This document shows positions 50,105-60,792 of a DNA stretch of 64,000 nt, one piece after another. Source of the stretch: Bullera alba (taxonomy: Eukaryota; Basidiomycota; Tremellomycetes; Tremellales; Bulleraceae); assembly GCA_001600095.1 (NCBI GenBank), contig BCIX01000005.1:874523-938522 (forward strand). The letters are read 5' to 3'. Every line of letters starts with the position of its first letter. Position 1 is the first letter of the stretch. The notes beneath the pieces are model-generated. The model had not been told where the DNA came from, did not search any database, and was given only the letters and a program-made list of their open reading frames with translations. The position numbers and the translations under genes are program-made.

Positions 50105-52734
50105 ATGTTCTCCCGAGTGCTCAAGACCACGAGCCAGCAATCCGCACAGCAGTCGGATTCACAGCCACCGGCCACCCCAGCCAAAAGCTCGTCACGCTCT
50201 TCCCACGTGAAGTCGCAATCTACAGCCACTTCATCCCCATCCAAGATCCCAGTGCCGACGACTCCATCCTCGAGATCCGCATTCGCCAGTGGGCACAAGG
50301 AGAACCAGCCAAACGCATCGAACAATGGTGAAAAGACCAACTATCTCTCCTTTCTATTCTCCCAATCTCAACAGGGTGCACCGACGACACCTGTCAAAGT
50401 GAACAAGACCTCGACGCAATCTTCGAACCCGGTCAGCGCACATGGTGGAGGCAGTCGAGATCGAGACGTATTTGGCGATCATCGGTCCCAAACGCAATCC
50501 TCCACTGCGGTTCAAGTAAACTCCCGCGTGCAACCAGCTACAGCCACCAGCTCGCTGGCTGTCGAGAACGAAGACGTTCACATGCAGACTATGAAGAACA
50601 CTATCAACCCAGCGATGCTCAAACAACTCTCCAGCATCCCATCGCACGTCTCTGGACCGATTCACGGTGCGCCTCGTAGCGCCGTCAACCCGTACGCCGT
50701 GAACCGAGGACACGTGCAGGAGGCGAGTGAGGATGTTTACATGCGAACGGCGGCAAGACACGATACGAAGATTGAAAAGGAGCGAGGTCTTCAATTATGG
50801 GAGAAGGAGCTACTTGAAAAGGCCGAGGTCAGACGAAAGGCGACCGTGGCTCAGATCTGTAAGTGGAAGGATGCTGCGTGTGTGTACAGATGTTGACCTT
50901 GATGTAGACTTCCTCGACTACTACTGTGAGCATGCCTCGCCGTCTGAGACTGCCACTTGCTGACAGATCACAGTTGACCTCCTCGGCTACATCTCCAACC
51001 GCAAGAAGAGACTCGAGACATTCAAAGCGGACACGTCTATGCGAGCTGTGAGCGGCTTGGCGTGGCACGTGTGGAAGTAGCTGACGACCGCAATAGGTCA
51101 CCGATGAAGAGTACACCAAAGAGTACCGCTCTTACTGCGGCCGAGAGAGAGTTCTCCTTCGAAAGCGTCGTTCCAAGCTCAAGGTCGACCAATTCCGTAT
51201 CATCGCACAAGTCGGACAAGGAGGTTATGGATCGGTCTACCTCGCCCGCAAGATCGATACCAACGAGGTGTGCGCTCTCAAGAAGATGCGAAAGGGCACT
51301 TTGGCCAAGATGGACGAGGTCAAGCACGTATTGGTCGAGAGAGACATTCTGTGTTCCGTAAAGACGCCTTGGCTCGTCAAGCTGCTCTACGCTTTCCAGG
51401 ACCAGGAACATGTCTACCTCGCAATGGTGCGTAGCCTATTACCCCGTCTGTGGAGTGTGGTGCTGATCCGGTGTCAGGAATACGTCCCTGGAGGAGACTT
51501 CCGTACGCTGCTCAACAACTCTGGCGTACTTAAAGAAGAGCACGCTAGACTGTATGCCGCGGAGATGTTTGCTGGAGTCAACGAGCTGCACAAACTGGGA
51601 TACATCCATCGAGACCTGAAGCCAGAGGTACGTGCTAGCGTTGTCTGGACGAGCCATCGCTGACCATATTTTACAGAATTTCCTCGTCGACAACACCGGT
51701 CACGTTAAGCTCACAGACTTTGGTCTTGCCACGGGTGCTCTCAACCCTCAGAAGATCGAGTCGATGAAGCAGAAGGCGAGTCGGAAGCTTTCCTCCTTGC
51801 CAAAAATGTTCACTGACGTGGCCGCAGCTCGATCAAGTCAAAGACGAGAACTTGGTCTTCCGAAGCACGCTCGAGCGAAGGACAATGTACAGAAGCATGC
51901 GAATGGCCGAGCCGCGGTACGCAGACTCGGTTGTCGGATCGCCAGACTAGTGAGTATCGCATCTTCAAGTCACACATCAGGGCTGATATAGAACGCTTAG
52001 TATGCCTCCTGAGGTCCTCCGCGGAAGGACCTACACCTACTCTGCCGACTACTGGTCATTAGGCTGTATCCTGTTCGAGTTCCTCTGTGTGAGTTTGCCT
52101 TGCGATCCGGCTGGCTGCAATTGACAATGCGTAGGGTTTCCCGCCTTTCTCTGGTTCTACGCCAGAAGAAACTTGGGCCAACTTGAAGAGCTGGCACAAG
52201 GTCCTCCGACGACCCGTGTACGACCGACCCGAAGATCTCATCTTCAACCTGACGGACGTCGCCTGGGACGCTGTCACGAGGCGAGTGATCATTCAATCAA
52301 TACGAACGCAGGCACTAATGGTGACTGCACGCAGACTGATTGCTCACCCTAAAGACCGAATCGCGACCCTGTCCGATGTCCAGTCTCTGCCATTCTTCTC
52401 CTCTCTGCCATTCGGCTCGCTGAGAGAGGTTCCTGCGCCATTCGTTCCCGTCCTCGATGGGGACACGGACGTCGGCTACTTTGATTCGTTCACCTCGCCC
52501 GAGGATATGGCAAAGTACGCCGAGGTGTTCAAGAAGCAGAGAGACGTCGAGGCCGTGCAGGAGAAGGGCCAAGGGAACCGGAACAACTGGGTCGGCTTCA
52601 CATTTGGTAAAAACCATGTTGTGAGTCAACCCGGTCTCGCACGCCTGCGATCGACACTGATGCGGTCTTAGGTCCCTGTGGCTACCAAATATGGCATCAA
52701 GCCAGATGGCGAAGCGCTCCAAACCATGTTCTAG
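50105..52734 (+). CDS. DBF2: NDR-family kinase Dbf2/Sid2 (mitotic exit / septation network)
   Basis: AGC/NDR kinase acting with Mob1 at the end of the mitotic-exit or septation-initiation pathway to trigger Cdc14 release and cytokinesis. The N-terminal 200 residues are Ser/Pro/Gln-rich and disordered. The Mob-binding region follows (LDYYFDLLGYISNRKKRLETF, YRSYCGRERVLLRKRR). The kinase domain begins FRIIAQVGQGGYGSVYLARK. VAIK is replaced by VCALKKM, then HRDLKPENFLVD, TDFGLATG, an NDR insert (KIESMKQKLDQVKDENLVFRS), VVGSPDYMPPEVLRGRTY and DYWSLGCILFEFLCGFPPFSG. The hydrophobic-motif tail GNRNNWVGFTFGKNH and the end EALQTMF are present. These match Dbf2/Sid2 rather than Cbk1/Orb6. Confidence 0.94.
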
Positions 52735-53001
52735 CCCGAGTCATCCCTTTTCTTAGTCTCTGCCCGGATCGTACCTTTCTTCACTTGTAGCTGCCCTAAT
52801 CCCCCGAGAACTTGCTACCCATCATCGATACCCGCTCGTCATTTTCTTGTGAATGTATTGGACACTATCTCGACCACATGGAGGGTGTACCACCAAGCCT
52901 CAGATGGTCTGGGACTACCGCATGCGGAATGGTGCATCTGTGACTGCTACTATAGTGGATGTCCGTCTCGGAAACGGGACTTTCGTGCCATGGCGGACCG
53001 T

Positions 53002-53743
53002 CTACGCCCCCTCTGAACCGTCATACTCGATATCGCCGTCCATGTTGACTCTGCCCTTCCTGATCTTCTCGCCTTTCGCCCTCAGGAGATCTTCCACCGT
53101 TCTGAGCTTCCCCTCCTCTGTGCTCTCCTAAGCGCATTAGGTCAGCAATCTGCACTGTGAGGTGGATCGCCCGGGGAACGTACCTTGAACCAGCCCAGGT
53201 GATCCGCTATCAAATGCCTACAGCCAAAGTCAGCGATCGCTCAAAGCATCCATGACCAAGCTCACCTGTTCTTGCACTGGGGACATTGGACAATCACTAT
53301 TCCCTTCTGATAACTCCGTTTCGTAAACTCGTGCGTGGACCTATGCCCACAATCATCCGCCGTGCATGTGAACGTCATAGAGCTATAGCGTCGTCAGCTC
53401 CGCCTGATAACATGCAGACACTTTGAGCTCACAGCCTGGGCTCGATCTGACCAATCTTTTGGGGTTTGTATCCCTCCGGAGGGGCCTCGATCGCCGCTGC
53501 CCCGCTCTCCACCTCAGAATCAGACGGCTGAGACGCATTCGCCGGGTGGAGCGGTTGGATCGGGGGCGCATTGGACCATCGGACAGTGGAGGAAAATGCC
53601 CTCGAATGCAAGGAGTGCGACGGGAGCCTAGATGGTCCAGCGTGAGAGGAAATGGGTCGAACGGCAAGCGCTCGAAGAACGCTTGGCTCGCCAAACCTCG
53701 CCGCGGGGGTGGATCTAATGAGTGAACGTAGAGGAGCGGCCAT
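53002..53743 (-). CDS. ZIM17: Mitochondrial Hsp70 escort protein Zim17/Hep1 (DNL-type zinc finger)
   Basis: Keeps mitochondrial Hsp70 (Ssc1) soluble and supports protein import and Fe-S assembly. The N-terminal 60 residues are Arg/Ser/Ala-rich without acidic residues (MAAPLRSLIRSTPAARFGEP...SRAFSSTVRW), a typical mitochondrial presequence. The zinc domain is FTCTADDCGHRSTHEFTKRSYQKGIVIVQCPQC, then KNRHLIADHLGWF (DHL in place of DNL, as in yeast Zim17). It ends EYDGSEGA. About 190 residues in five exons. Divergent from CMC2, another mitochondrial assembly protein. Confidence 0.95.
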
Positions 53744-54036
53744 GGTGAAAATAGTTTATAATGACCTTGCAGAGAGCTGGACGTGCAGTGCGGTGATGAG
53801 CAATGCAACAACACAAGCAGAGAGCGCACTGAAGTGAGCAGCAGTGGCTCGCAGAGTCGCAACGACGTACGTACGGTGGTGGAAATTTTGGTTCCGTCGC
53901 CACCCACTCTGCGATCTTCGGCGGTCGGTCCGTTGCAAAAAGTCCAATTGTCGACCACAGCCATACGCAAGCTCGTCTCGACAACGTACCGGCCGTGCTC
54001 GTCAGTCCATCTACGTCCCCAATCTCGGCGCACGTC

Positions 54037-54444
54037 ATGCACGCACCCCTAGGAACGCCCGAACGGCAGCTCGGTACGTTCAGCTGACGGCAGTCCAACA
54101 GTAATCTCCAGAGCTGACTCTAGACGTAGTCTGTGGAGAGCTGATCGCCGCGCTGGAGGCATGTCACAAGCAAGGCTTACTGTATAAATGGACCGGGGCG
54201 TGTAATGACGAGAAGAGCGCCTTATCAATGTGCCTACGAAAGGAGGTGGGCCCGATTGAGCCTCTTTGCTATGAGGGTGAGGAGCTGATGTCGAATTGGG
54301 CAGCGGATCGACCGGACGACGAGGAACCGGGAAGACTCGAAGGAGCGTAATGCCAAAAAGTACGGCGCTTGGGCTAAAGCAAGAGAAGAGCGGGGCGAGA
54401 CTGTGCCAACGAGGAGCGTGCCCGAGGCAGAACCCAGCCAATGA
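54037..54444 (+). CDS. CMC2: Cytochrome c oxidase assembly factor Cmc2-like (twin Cx9C protein)
   Basis: A small spliced gene of about 98 residues, easy to miss because each exon is short. Exon 1: MHAPLGTPERQL. Exon 2 (after a 56-nt intron): VCGELIAALEACHKQGLLYKWTGACNDEKSALSMCLRKE. Exon 3: RIDRTTRNREDSKERNAKKYGAWAKARE and a variable tail ending EAEPSQ. Cysteines form two Cx9C-type pairs (C-x9-C and C-x10-C), as in Cmc1/Cmc2 intermembrane-space proteins imported by Mia40. The ACNDxKxALxxCLRxER...NR wording is specific to Cmc2. Convergent with the aldo-keto reductase. Confidence 0.88.
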
Positions 54445-54634
54445 GCCTATAGAGGAGGAACGAACGACGATCATTGGAACACACCACTCGGCTGTACCGC
54501 ATCAAACACTGTTGTAACTCTGGACAATCAATGCACGACCAAATTCGCACAGGAACGCATCTGACTATCTGCATGGGCGCATACAAGCTTCTTTCTACCA
54601 ATATTCTTCGATCGGAATAGGCATGTCAGCCTTT

Positions 54635-56309
54635 CTAAGCCCACTTGGGGTACTTGACATGACCAGCCTGGAGATCGCAAATTTAGCTTTCGCAACAATG
54701 GTCAGCTCCCGCCGTCTCACTCACCACTGTGATCAGAGGCACTTGTGGAGCCTGCTCTGGGAGCAATCGAGGGTCGGTGCCGAATCGCCCGGTGGGGAAG
54801 CCGTGGTCGAAGGGGGATGCGTCGTCCAGCTTCTTGACCTGCTCTGGGGTGAGCGTGATCTTGAGCGCTTCGGCATTCGATCGAAGCTGCTCGAGAGAGG
54901 TTCCTCCGATGATCGGGTAAACGGCAGAGTACTTGGATCGGACCCAGGCCATGGCGACTGACAACGTTATTCAGCTTGGGACTACTCTGATGGCTAGATT
55001 GACTCACCGTGAGCGAGATGGACGTTGCCGCCAATCTCGTCGGCGACCTCTTGCAGGATTCTCGACGTCTTCAAGTCGGTCTCGGTCGGCTGAGATCCAC
55101 CTCGAAGCGTGGCTCTATCTTTGAGTTCCTTCTCCGTCTTGAACTTGCCCTGGCCGAGGACACCCCATGGAGCTAGTGCACATCAGTATCACGGCCCGAG
55201 GCCCTGATCAGCCGACTCACCCAAAGCCATTCCGTTGTTTCGGCACATTGGAATGATGTCTCGCTCCATATCCCTGACAGACAGGTTCCAGAGTCCTTGG
55301 CTGAAGCGAGCTCAGAAAGCGGTCCTGCCGGGACAATGAGACCACTCACAAGACAACGAACTGGGCGAAGCCCTTCTGCCTCGCGTACTCATTCGCCTGC
55401 GATACCACCCAGGCTGCAAGCTGTGTCAGCGCTTGCCCCCAAGACTCGAGCGTGACTCACCTGGTGTGTCGGAGATACCGAGGTAGAGGACCTTGCCACT
55501 TCTCACCAGGTCGTTGAGAGACTGCATGAGCTCTGGGATCGATGTGGAATGATCCCACCAGTGGACCTGTTCGATAAGTCAGACATGTCCAGAGCGTGCA
55601 CGTGTCAGGCACCAACGTAGAGGATGTCCAGGTAGCTGGTCCTGAGCCTTTTGAGAGACTGCTCGACAGTGTTCTTCAAGTTCTTCTTGGCGTTTCCGAC
55701 TTGGTTCACCCCGGCGTATGGGTACGTGCTTCCCTCTCGGGTCTTGCCGTACGAGGTGTACTTGCTACATGGGACGTTAGCACCCGACCTCAGATTACCA
55801 CAGTGAGGCTGACTTACGTTGCAAGAACGATATCGTCCCTGTTGCCCCTCTTCTCCATCCACTCTCCGATGATGTGCTCCGACTGCTCATCTACGACAAC
55901 AGTCAGATGAGTAGAACAATGATACGAGTGATCACTACTCACCCTGGTAGTTGTTGGCAGTGTCGATAAAGTTGCCGCCGAGCTTGACAAACTCGTCGAG
56001 GTACTCTTCAGACTCCTTCTGGTCGAGTTTGCCGGCCATAAACCCGGTCCATTGGTCACCGAGGGACATGGCACCGAGGCACAATGGGGACACCCTCACT
56101 CCGGCGGTGTCAGAGAGGATCCTGTATCTGGCCAGTTCGCTCTCGGGAGCAGATCGAGGCGCGAACAGAGTCATAAAATCTGACGGGGGACGGTGTCAGC
56201 TGATGAACGCAGAGCAAGGAGGGTGCCGGTGACCGGACTCACCTGTTCGCTGCTTTGGGTCGGACGGGGTGTAGTCCGAAGACGAGGTCTCGTTGAACTG
56301 CTTGGACAT
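54635..56309 (-). CDS. Aldo-keto reductase, aryl-alcohol dehydrogenase (AAD) type
   Basis: NAD(P)H-dependent reductase of aldehydes. About 390 residues in eight or more exons. [20 protein letters not shown] precedes the TIM barrel: [32 protein letters not shown] (Asp and Tyr of the catalytic tetrad), DDIVLATKYT (Lys) and YLDILYVHWWD (His). The cofactor region contains [20 protein letters not shown]. The last exon, spliced after PLITV, gives [10 protein letters not shown], matching the AAD family end. Homologues abound in fungi and the physiological substrate is unknown. No co-clustered secondary-metabolism genes surround it. Confidence 0.92.
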
Positions 56310-56830
56310 TGTACGAAGGGTTTAGTGTTGTTTCAGTGGTAAGTTCTTTGGTGAGTTTTGAATCAAGTCGGGAGAAGTATGAGTGAGCTGAGGCTGATGT
56401 TCAACACTTGGCCTTTATACCGGGCTACCTCCCCAGTTGACCCAGGCTACTGTCTGACGCAAGTCTAACGACACCTAGGCAGAGTGTGGAGGGGTGGAGG
56501 GAGCTGGCAGCTGCTGTGGTGGAGGATCAGCAAAGTGGAGGCCGGCCAGGTGGAGGGCCGGCGGCTGCCGGCGGCCATGTCCACGTGCGGAGCACCAGGA
56601 GTGTTAGAAGCGCTGTTATCGGATATCGGGTGAGATTAGCACCGCCGCCAAGCCGAGCTACCGTTGGACACTCGACATGACGCAGGCCGACTTTGACGAG
56701 TATAACGTCAACTATCTGCTTCTCATATACTTCAACTCGGCATAGAATCTGCATAGATCTCTCGGACAGTCACATTGTCAGGCATCGGCTCAAGGTATCC
56801 GTCGCACATAGACCCAGACCTCTCACTGCA
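56310..56830. promoter_or_regulatory. Divergent promoter AKR/HUA1
   Basis: 521 bp without a gene. It contains GGAGG/GCCGG-rich direct repeats, including GCCGGCGG at 56557 and 56567 (10-bp spacing) and GTGGAGG-type copies 15 bp apart (56535 and 56550). Confidence 0.5.
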
Positions 56831-58091
56831 ATGTCGGAAACGTTTGCACCTCCTGGCGGACCGCCTCCTTCGACCACGACCCGCACCGGCATCGACGCAG
56901 ATGGTGTCCCGGACGAACCGCCCCCCGCGTACACCCCTTCCGCAACTCAACAAGGACACACCACACTCCAGGCCGGACCCACCCGGATGGACTTTTCCGG
57001 TCCGCCACCTATGCCCGCGAGGTTAGAGCAGAATATTACCGGCGTCGGAGTCGGCTTTGAGCCGAGGACGAATAACGGACACAATGCTTTCTCGGGTATG
57101 ACTCAGCAGACTGGTTCGGGGTTTGGCTCCTCTAATCCATTTGATGATCAGAATGCGCCCGCTCTTCCACCCCGCCAACCATCGACAAAGCCAGAACTAT
57201 CCTCGTCGAGCTCGTACAAATCGCCATCGGGCCCACCGCCAAGTAGCTCAGGTGCAGGACCTTCCAGGCCGCCGCCGCCGTCAAGACCAGACTTGACGCC
57301 GACAGAGGCTCCGACGCCTGGAAGGCCGTTGTTGAGGAATGGGCAGATGTTGGTATACCCAAAGGATCACTACTGCAGCAAGTGTAAGTAGCATCGAGCA
57401 AGCGGTGCTTTGAGAGATTAGCTCATCCTTGGTAGGCGGCAACACGGGCTACAAGGCCAATGACCCTTCGAATCCATGCAGCTCGGCAAGTGACCGATCC
57501 CACGCTCACATCTAGAATAGGAGCTCACCGTAACTTGCAGGACTGGCGGAAATACGGCAAGCAATACACGTCCGCCCTCGCACACTCGTACACCATCTCC
57601 ACAGCGCCCGACGCTTCCACGCAATCTGCCTCGAATTTCCAGCGTCCCTTGCCCAATCACCAGCCAGCCGCTCACTCTAATAATTCTGTACGACCCCCAC
57701 CACCTCCACCTGGAAATTGGAACACATTTCCCGGTCACGGCGGCGGGAGTCATCATTTCAACGGTCCACACCCTGGTGGAGGGTATCAAGGCGGTCCACC
57801 TGGAGGATATCCCAATGGCCCGGGAGGAGGATGGAGTCAGCCGCAAATGGGTTACGGAACCTCACACGCTTTCGTCGGCGGTCTAGGCGGAGTTCCGCCA
57901 AACGCTCTCGTGGTGCAACCTGGTGATCCAAGAATAGGAGGAATGTGGGTACAGTTGCAGTCCACGTATAATTGTCACTGATCGTACGTAGAATATGCCG
58001 ACGATGCGGCGGTTCCGGCCGTGAATTAGATTGGTTTGGTTTTGACGACGGCAAGTGCTGGTCATGTAGAGGTCTAGGCCGGGTGTTTTGA
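56831..58091 (+). CDS. HUA1: Hua1-like cytoplasmic zinc-binding protein
   Basis: Similar to yeast Hua1, a small protein tied to actin patches/endocytosis. The N-terminal 170 residues are Pro/Ser-rich with PPPAYTPS (a possible PPxY ligand for Rsp5) and NPF (SSNPFDDQ). The first zinc motif, spliced, reads YPKDHYCSKCGNTGYKANDPSNPCSSDW. A Gly/Pro-rich linker follows. The final exon, after a 46-nt intron at 57943, gives GDPRIGGIICRRCGGSGREL, DWFGFDDGKCWSCRGLGRVF and a stop, a C-x2-C...C-x2-C DnaJ-like zinc end. Without that last splice the frame stops at 57981. The first motif shows Asp where a Cys is expected, and the exon join there uses a GC donor. Confidence 0.75.
57486..57540 (+). other. GC-AG intron in the HUA1-like gene
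   Basis: A 55-nt intron with donor GCAAGT (the consensus GC-type donor), branch-like CCGTAACTT and acceptor TTGCAG. It keeps the frame NPCSSDWRKYGKQY. The overlapping GT at 57490 gives the wrong frame. Confidence 0.7.
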
Positions 58092-58205
58092 CGGAGCGAC
58101 GACATGCAGATGTGCTCATCCATCACGACTATCTAGTGTGTGATGCAACTTCAGCAGGACATAGAGTCTCATCTGCTGTCTAGCGAACAGATCTATAGTA
58201 CTCTC

Positions 58206-60279
58206 CTAGACTAATCGCTTGGGTCCACCTTTGACATTTTTGCTCCAAGCATCCTCTGGCTCCTTCTCCGACTCTACGGGCACGACAACGGGTCGTAGTG
58301 CCGTTCCAGGCGTTTCTCCCTTCGGAACACCATCTAGCGATAAGACAGAGTCGATGACTCCTTGAGAACCCTCCACCAACTCCACGGCGTCGGTACCTCT
58401 CCTCTGTCGCTCCGCGGCGTTGGTGTCAACGGCAGAGTCAGCTGCTTCACGACTTGCGCTTCCGCTGGGGCTCCCCGAGGCCTCGATAGACCTTTGTCCT
58501 CCCGCGTTCCTGGCGTCCGTTGGGTCGAGCGGGTGTTCGGCGCCCAGAGCATTATCTCTGGCTGTTCCATCACCTAGTAGTCGAGGAGTCGCTCTAGGTG
58601 TCTTGCCAAGAGCCGCCTCTGCTCTCTGGATCAAAGTCGAAATGTCCGCTTGTTCACTCTCATGCCCATCTTCCTCCCTATTGCGCCTGAGGAGATCGGC
58701 GAGCTGCTGCGCCTCCTCCAAGAGACCTTGTTGGGCTTTGTGGAAATGCTCCACCTCGTCCACTTTCTTCACCTCTGTCCCGACTACACCCCTCCAGGTC
58801 TGACTGGCTGAGAGGGTGTTGGCGATTTCATCCTTGAGCAGCCGGGGTGTCCCAACGCCTCGATACCCGAAAGATGTGTAGACCTGGACTATCGAAGCGC
58901 CCGATTTGGCCATCTCCACAGCTTGCTCCCCGGTGGAGATACCGCCGCAACCAATGACGGGGATCGAGGCGGGCAAGAGTGGTCTCAGGGTCTGCAGTGC
59001 TGATAGAGCGTAGGGGTATAGTGGTTTTCCAGACAGACCACCGATTTGATGAGCGTGTGCTGGAGCGTACGGTCGTGAATACTGGTTATGACGAAGTACT
59101 GATCTAGTCGCAAGTTGACTCACCTGACTCGAGACCTAACCCCTCCCTGCGAATAGTGGTATTGCTGACAATGACACCTTCGACCCCACTACCCTTCACG
59201 GCGGCGGCGACGTCCCTCAACTCGTCCTCGCTGAGGTCGCAGGCGACCTTGACGGCGATTTTGGGCAAACCCCTCTCATCCTTGATCTTCTCCCTCTCTT
59301 CCACAACATCCGTCAAGAGCTTCTGCAATATCTCCCTCCCCTGCAGTGCCCTAAGTCCCGGCGTGTTCGGACTGGAAACGTTGATGACCACGACGTCGGC
59401 ATATGGTCCGAGCAGCCGCATGCCCTTGACATAGTCCTCGTTGGAGTCTGCGGCCGAGGTCTTGTTCTTGCCGAGGTTGATGGCCAACAAGTGACCGGGC
59501 CTCAGGGAACGGGGTAGCGATGGAGGCGGATATAATGTCTGATTCGAGGGCAGAGGTGAGGGGAAGAATGAAGGGTACTGCTGGGCAAAGACGAGAACTC
59601 GAGCTCGGAGCTGGGATAGCGTTTGTCCATGGCCTAATGAGTTGAAACCGTATCGATTGATAGCAGCGCCGTCCTCTTCTAACCGGAAGAAGCGGGGTTG
59701 TGGGTTTCCCGGCTACAAAACCCCCATCAGCTCCATGCTGCCGTACGAGTAGGCGGAACGCTCACCTGGGGCTCTGGGGTGACACTGCCTATTTCGACGT
59801 AGCCGAATCCAATGTCAAACAAGCCATCTATCGCTTGACCGTCTTTATCAAACCCGGCTGCTATTCCTACAGGATTGACCAATCGCTGTCCAAAGAGCTA
59901 CCCCGACCGTCCATGAGCACCGGTTCCCGTACATTGACATTTGACCCACCTCTGCCTCAATTTCCGGGCCGTCGACACCTCTATCCCTCGGTCGAGCCCA
60001 GCTCGGCGCACTCAGCAACTTCACCGCCAGCCTATGTCCCGTCTCGGGATCGAATTGCCTCGCGATTGGCATGATCACCTTTTCGTGGAGTAATGACCTC
60101 GAGTCGTAGTAGTATGCCAAGAAGGCTACGGAGCCGCCTGAGAGCAGCGTGGTGGAGATGAATCGTCTGGGTGCACTGGATCCAGTCGACGAGGCATACC
60201 GCCGTGTTGGACCGGGTAGGCTTTTTGCAGTCCGTGAAGACTGCGCCGCCAGGCGTTGAATCACCGAGTACTGTCTCAT
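58206..60279 (-). CDS. DHODH: Dihydroorotate dehydrogenase, class 2 mitochondrial, with long C-terminal extension
   Basis: Oxidises dihydroorotate to orotate in pyrimidine synthesis, passing electrons to ubiquinone at the inner mitochondrial membrane. The basic presequence ([20 protein letters not shown]...) and one membrane helix ([20 protein letters not shown]) precede the quinone-tunnel helices. Core motifs are [75 protein letters not shown] (catalytic Ser of class 2), [33 protein letters not shown] and [15 protein letters not shown]. After the normal end near [11 protein letters not shown] another 180 or so residues follow: coiled-coil-like, then Ser/Glu-rich, ending GGPKRLV. This tail is one open frame with no intron. 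Confidence 0.94.
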
Positions 60280-60379
60280 GGCTGACTGAATACCTCCGCA
60301 GGGCCGTCTCGGTCACGGTGAGTGATAGTTGCGGTAGTCACTAGTCACTGCTCATGAGTCTGCAACCTATCAAGATCAG

Positions 60380-60420
60380 CCAGCAGCAACCCAGCAGACA
60401 GCAGCAGCAGCAGCTGCAGG
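60380..60420 (+). repeat. CAG-rich microsatellite
   Basis: Imperfect (CAG)n with five consecutive CAG units near its right end, located in the divergent promoter. Confidence 0.8.
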
Positions 60421-60448
60421 CTGATGTCCGAAGGCAGGGAAATTAGTA

Positions 60449-60461
60449 TTACGTAACCGGT
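60449..60461 (+). promoter_or_regulatory. TTACGTAA bZIP-type site followed by CCGGT (second copy)
   Basis: Identical 13-mer to that in the MEC1/PAF1 promoter. It lies about 170 bp upstream of the DHODH ATG. Function is inferred. Confidence 0.4.
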
Positions 60462-60792
60462 CCCCAACCTGAAACCGAAAACGCGGGCTCGATTAAACTC
60501 AGCTGCCCACGCGGGGTGAGGGGGTGGTTCGCGGCTGGGAGGTGGTCACTGCGTCGCGACCATTGTCGAATGCTTCAACAGCTCTTCTATCATCATTGAC
60601 ACGGGCAGCTACTAGATCGAGAGCGACATCAGGCCAGAGACAGGACATTCCTTGGACCCTCACAGTCGCAGTATACACCAGGACAGACGGTATACCCAGC
60701 TTTCGCGGCACGCCCTCATCACCTCGTTCAACCCGACACGCTCGGCCCTCCCCTACCTGGTGACTTGATTTCGCTCGAGTCACTAAAGCACG

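Larger units (their letters stand above)
60280..60792. promoter_or_regulatory. Divergent promoter DHODH/CDC11
   Basis: 513 bp between two start codons. It holds a CAG-rich stretch (about 60380-60420) and the 13-mer TTACGTAACCGGT. No gene is seen. Confidence 0.5.
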
